64,000 nt of DNA, from contig NZ_CP046266.1 of the NCBI RefSeq assembly GCF_009720625.1, positions 379,501-443,500 of the forward strand, given 5' to 3'. This document shows, piece after piece, positions 61,325-64,000 of this stretch; the stretch's first letter is position 1, and the number at the start of each line of letters is the position of its first letter. Made by a program: the position numbers and the translations under genes. The stretch comes from Metabacillus sediminilitoris (GTDB lineage Bacteria; Bacillota; Bacilli; Bacillales; Bacillaceae). The notes beneath the pieces are model-generated. The model was given only the letters and a program-made list of their open reading frames with translations, was not told the origin of the DNA and ran no database searches.

Positions 61325-62201
61325 ATCCGACATCCTCCATTTCATAAATAAAGATTTCTTCAAGTGTTAGTGGTAAAAGATCAAATAAGATAACCTCAGT
61401 TGAATGGATGATCTCATGAATTTGATCTTCTCGTCCTTTGACAATTAAGAGTGAAACACTTCCTCTTTTTTCTTGATGCAAAATGTTAAGTTTATTAAAT
61501 AGCTGTTCTTCTTGAGAAGGATCTGATAAAGCTAATTGAACCTTATGAGTATCTGTTTTTAAATCATCAATTTCCTTTTCAATCAATATTTTACCTTGAT
61601 GCATAATCCCAACATGATCACAAAGATCTTCAATTTCACGTAGGTTATGTGAGGAGATAAGGACAGTCATTTCCCGTTCAGCAACATCTTGAAATAGTAA
61701 ATTTTTAATCTTTTGTCTCATTACGGGATCAAGTCCGTCAATTGGTTCATCTAGAATTAATACATCGGGCATTGCAGATAAGGCAAGCCAAAAGGCTACC
61801 TGCCGTTTCATCCCCTTTGACAATCGATGTACTTTTCTATCTAATTCGATTTTAAAGGCTGGCTTAAGCTGTTCAAACCGTTGTTGGTTCCAATTTGGGT
61901 AATATTCTTTATATTGTGCAGCCATTTGCGCAACAGTAGCTTGCGGGAAAAAATAAAGGACATCAGGAATGAAGGCAACGCGTTCTTTGATCGGGATATT
62001 TTCAAAAGCTGGTTGTTTATCGATTTTGATTGTTCCTTTATCTTGGCGATTTATGCCGGCAATCATTTTTAATAGCGACGTTTTACCAGCCCCATTTGAG
62101 CCAAGCAGACCATATATTGAGCCTTTCTTAACTGTCAATGAAAGGTCATTTACAGCGAGTTGTTTATTGTATTGTTTACTTACGGATAGAACTTGTATCA
62201 T
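61299..62201 (-). CDS. ytrB: ABC transporter ATPase, YtrB-like
   Basis: A 300-residue ATPase: Walker A GLLGSNGAGKTSLLKM (about 34-45), Q-loop PDVLYFFPQATVAQ, signature RLSKGMKRQVAFWLAL, Walker B VLILDEPIDGLD and H-loop LISSHNLRE. LSKGM rather than LSGG is typical of the YtrB/BcrA-like export group. Overlaps the GntR gene by 26 bases and the permease by 26, so the three genes are tightly coupled. Confidence 0.9.
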   Translation of the reverse strand: MIQVLSVSKQYNKQLAVNDLSLTVKKGSIYGLLGSNGAGKTSLLKMIAGINRQDKGTIKIDKQPAFENIPIKERVAFIPDVLYFFPQATVAQMAAQYKEYYPNWNQQRFEQLKPAFKIELDRKVHRLSKGMKRQVAFWLALSAMPDVLILDEPIDGLDPVMRQKIKNLLFQDVAEREMTVLISSHNLREIEDLCDHVGIMHQGKILIEKEIDDLKTDTHKVQLALSDPSQEEQLFNKLNILHQEKRGSVSLLIVKGREDQIHEIIHSTEVILFDLLPLTLEEIFIYEMEDVGYEIEKILL

Positions 62202-62583
62202 CACTGTTATCCCCTTTGTTTGTATGATTCACCTCAAAAAAAAGTACATCTAAATCTCCTTTTGTTAACCCAAGGTAAATGGCTTCTGCAATAAGTTTTT
62301 TAATCTCTGCCTTTAGTTCAGTTAATTTCTGTTCATTAGGCATATGTTCAATTGCAGCGACAAAATTACCTTTCCCTTTTATTGAATAGAGGTATCCTTG
62401 ATTTTCCAGCTCGCGATATGCCCTCTGAATCGTATTCGGATTAACAGTTAATTGGCTTGAAAGCATTCTTATTGAAGGCAATTGTTCATCTGGTTTAAGG
62501 ATTTGAGTAATAATTAATTCTTTAATTTTATCGACTAATTGTTCATATATGGGCTTTCTGCTTCTTACATCAAGTTGAAACAT
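62176..62583 (-). CDS. ytrA: GntR family repressor, YtrA-like
   Basis: A 135-residue GntR regulator: winged-helix QLDVRSRKPIYEQLVDKIKE, ILKPDEQLPSIRMLSSQLTV (recognition region), NPNTIQRAYRELENQGY, then a short C-terminal helical dimerisation segment, as in the YtrA subfamily. It heads the operon and should repress it; in B. subtilis ytr operons respond to cell-wall antibiotics. SD AAGGGGG before ATG 62583. Confidence 0.9.
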   Translation of the reverse strand: MFQLDVRSRKPIYEQLVDKIKELIITQILKPDEQLPSIRMLSSQLTVNPNTIQRAYRELENQGYLYSIKGKGNFVAAIEHMPNEQKLTELKAEIKKLIAEAIYLGLTKGDLDVLFFEVNHTNKGDNSDDTSSIRK

Positions 62584-62684
62584 GAGTACCCCCTTCGTAT
62601 TAACTGTATTAATGTGATTAGTACAGTTAGATTGTATAGGATAAAAAAGGAAAAAACAAGGGGGGAAGTGGAAAAATAGGTCAC

Positions 62685-63215
62685 ATGGCGGATGAAAAAT
62701 ATGAGATGATAGATAGAATGGGAAATGAAGTTTTTATCATTGAAAGTAAGGTGTGTGAAAATTTGCAACAAAGTGTAATAGAAAACGTTGTTCATGAGCT
62801 ATTGCAACATACTGGCTCATCTGTAAAGGTGAAAATGGAGTCATCGTTCCCGGAGAATCGTCTTGTAGGTGGAAAATATCATATCAGTACTCATACAATT
62901 ACTTTATATATTGATGAAATAAAAAAGCAATGCGTTCAGTTATTTTCAACAGATGCCTATTTTATAGACTATCTAAAAATTGTTTTTGCCCATGAAATAG
63001 GCCATGCAGAAGATTTAGAACTAGCTATGTTATGCGATCAGCTTGATGAATGCACAACTCAACATGAAAGAAATAAGCTTGCACTTACGATTGAGGAAAA
63101 TGCATGGCGTTATGCGGAATCTTATTTAAAAGAGGTTGATCCTAGCTTAGTTGAAACGGTGATTTATCATTCGTTACAGTCCTATCGTGAGAAAACTGAA
63201 CTTGAGATTGCATAA
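62685..63215 (+). CDS. HExxH putative zinc metallopeptidase-like protein
   Basis: A 176-residue soluble protein with HEIGH at residues 103-107 in a helix (IVFAHEIGHAEDLELA) and a downstream acidic helix EENAWRYAESYL (137-148) that could supply the third zinc ligand, an arrangement similar to ImmA/IrrE-like peptidases. No signal peptide or TM segment. Family not recognised with certainty. The SD is weak for the ATG at 62685; 62706 is an alternative. It is divergent from the ytr operon and ends at a terminator. Confidence 0.7.
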   Translation: MADEKYEMIDRMGNEVFIIESKVCENLQQSVIENVVHELLQHTGSSVKVKMESSFPENRLVGGKYHISTHTITLYIDEIKKQCVQLFSTDAYFIDYLKIVFAHEIGHAEDLELAMLCDQLDECTTQHERNKLALTIEENAWRYAESYLKEVDPSLVETVIYHSLQSYREKTELEIA

Positions 63216-63252
63216 TAAAACAAGTCTAATCTATGGGGTAATTTAGAAATAT

Positions 63253-63283
63253 AAAGGATAGGCGTATGTCTATCCTTTTTTTT
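63253..63283 (+). terminator. Terminator of the HExxH gene
   Basis: AAAGGATAG-GCGTATGT-CTATCCTTT followed by T residues. Confidence 0.8.
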
Positions 63284-63314
63284 ATCAAAATCTGGTCATA
63301 ATAGAATACCGATA

Positions 63315-63527
63315 CTATTTATACTTTTCTTCACTTGATGATTGATCTTTCGTTTTATGCTTTTGTTTTTCTTCTCGTAATTCCATTTTTAAATCCTCCA
63401 TTGGGATCGGATCTACATTTTGCTCACTTTCAAAACGATCAAATAATGTTTTATTATTTGTTTTATATTGTTCTGGATGATCCATTTCTTTTCTCTGTTT
63501 ATTATTTTTAGAATCCAACCTTTCCAC
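63315..63527 (-). CDS. Small charged hydrophilic protein
   Basis: A 70-residue Lys/Glu/Gln-rich protein (MERLDSKNNKQRKEMDHPEQ; NVDPIPMEDLKMELREEKQK). Start codon uncertain: GTG 63527 with AGAAGG close by, or the TTG nine bases on. No known family; no TM segment. Frame integrity and SD support coding, but not strongly. Confidence 0.5.
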   Translation of the reverse strand: MERLDSKNNKQRKEMDHPEQYKTNNKTLFDRFESEQNVDPIPMEDLKMELREEKQKHKTKDQSSSEEKYK

Positions 63528-63589
63528 CTGCCTTCTAAGTGTTTGTCATTTATATACCACCACTTAACAATAAAGAAACATCAATATTC

Positions 63590-63664
63590 AAATCTATCAA
63601 CTTTCCGAAGAAATCTATCAACTTCTCAAAAAAATTTATCAACTTTCTTCTTAAATCTATCATT
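63590..63664. repeat. 21-bp tandem repeat, about 3.5 units
   Basis: AAATCTATCAAC or a near copy begins at 63590, 63611, 63632 and 63653, an exact 21-bp period with a variable spacer. Similar AGTTGATAGATTT arrays are scattered in other Bacillaceae genomes (recalled, not checked). No gene is credible over it. Confidence 0.8.
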
Positions 63665-63807
63665 TGAAAAATTATGGAGTAAAGACTCTAACATGCCCGA
63701 CTGTAAATGCCTAAATTTGTATAGAAAAAGATCTGTTCAAAAAATAGCATTGAGCAGCTATTTTGCTTTACAATAGAAACATACTGTGCAGAAGGATAGG
63801 ATAAATT

Positions 63808-64000
63808 ATGAGTATTTTACAAGTTGAAAATTTATATAAAACATATGGCGAAAAAGTCTTATTTGATCATATTTCCTTTACGATTGCACCGAAGCAAAGA
63901 ATCGGTTTAATCGGTGTAAATGGAACAGGGAAATCGACATTATTAAAAGTAATTGCAGGGATCGAATCAGCTGATACAGGTGAGATCACTCACTCAAATA
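63808..64000 (+). CDS. ABC-F family ATPase, YfmR-like (truncated by window end)
   Basis: The first 64 residues are visible: MSILQVENLYKTYGEKVLFD, then the Walker A GVNGTGKSTLLKVIAG. There are no TM segments, and the N-terminus is nearly that of B. subtilis YfmR, an ABC-F translation factor that helps stalled ribosomes. ATG at 63808 behind AAGGA. The rest lies outside the window. Confidence 0.8.
   Translation, partial: MSILQVENLYKTYGEKVLFDHISFTIAPKQRIGLIGVNGTGKSTLLKVIAGIESADTGEITHSN

Noticed and set aside
63590..63664. CRISPR array
   Set aside because: Period is 21 bp with imperfect, spacer-less units and no cas genes.
63468..63776. 102-codon plus-strand frame over the 21-bp repeat
   Set aside because: The 21-bp period (seven codons) keeps the frame open artificially; no SD or homology.

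Overview
The window is a 64 kb chromosomal stretch of an endospore-forming, low-GC Bacillaceae (Bacillus sensu lato). The evidence is a GerA-type germinant receptor cluster, a Spo0E-family phosphatase, a gamma-SASP-like gene behind a sigma-G-like promoter, strong purine-rich Shine-Dalgarno (SD) sites, frequent TTG/GTG starts, and B. subtilis-like neighbourhoods (ytcD-ytbD-ytbE, ytrA-ytrB, yozB, yhdP/mpfA). The species cannot be fixed from the sequence alone. There are no rRNA or tRNA genes, no prophage, no CRISPR array and no intact transposon.

Layout. 0-9.6 kb: tail of a Gly/Ser/Cys-rich protein, a MATE exporter, an MFS transporter behind a PyrR-type attenuator, a BenE-type transporter, a broken small membrane protein gene, yozB (DUF420), a hemY-type oxidase and brnQ. 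9.7-16.4 kb: an autoregulated-looking HxlR/DsbA-fold/YdhR redox operon, methionine gamma-lyase, an AGCS amino acid symporter, and a MerR regulator next to the CNNM protein YhdP/MpfA. 16.6-23.6 kb: a Spo0E-like gene and a germination cluster with three B subunits followed by A, C and a small D subunit. 23.7-32.6 kb: a GC-rich repeat, a decayed GyrI-like gene, the ytcD/ytbD/ytbE module, an AEC transporter, a small HTH protein, a GlnRS, and an MFS exporter behind a 24-bp perfect palindrome. 32.7-38.4 kb: a SAM-I (S-box) riboswitch in front of an Rbs-type ABC importer, then an aspartate kinase. 38.7-44.1 kb: a complete sucrose PTS operon (scrR, scrA, scrB, scrK) with three phased LacI/CcpA-like operators. 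44.2-51.6 kb: two small hydrophilic proteins, a 3D-domain cell-wall enzyme, a fosmidomycin-resistance-type MFS and an Fe(III)-type ABC importer. 52-64 kb: a heterodimeric ABC exporter, a glycine-riboswitch-controlled AGCS transporter, a YogA-like dehydrogenase, a gamma-SASP-like gene, a ytr-type ABC operon, an HExxH protein, a 21-bp tandem repeat, and the start of an ABC-F gene (yfmR-like) cut by the window end.

Regulation is the most striking aspect. Four RNA devices or RNA-level features are readable: the PyrR attenuator, the SAM-I riboswitch, the glycine riboswitch, and a hairpin lying between the SD and the start codon of yhdP/mpfA. Two transcription regulators (HxlR at 9.76 kb and MerR at 14.58 kb) appear to start at ATT. 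A family of GC-rich palindromic repeats has four copies; two long copies in opposite orientation bracket about 21 kb. Two decayed genes and two similar degenerate 'AAAACCCC...CCCGTAAAG' relics complete the picture. No strong candidate for a wholly new multi-gene system was found. The best leads are the odd regulatory architectures and the transporters whose substrates are implied by their riboswitches or attenuators.
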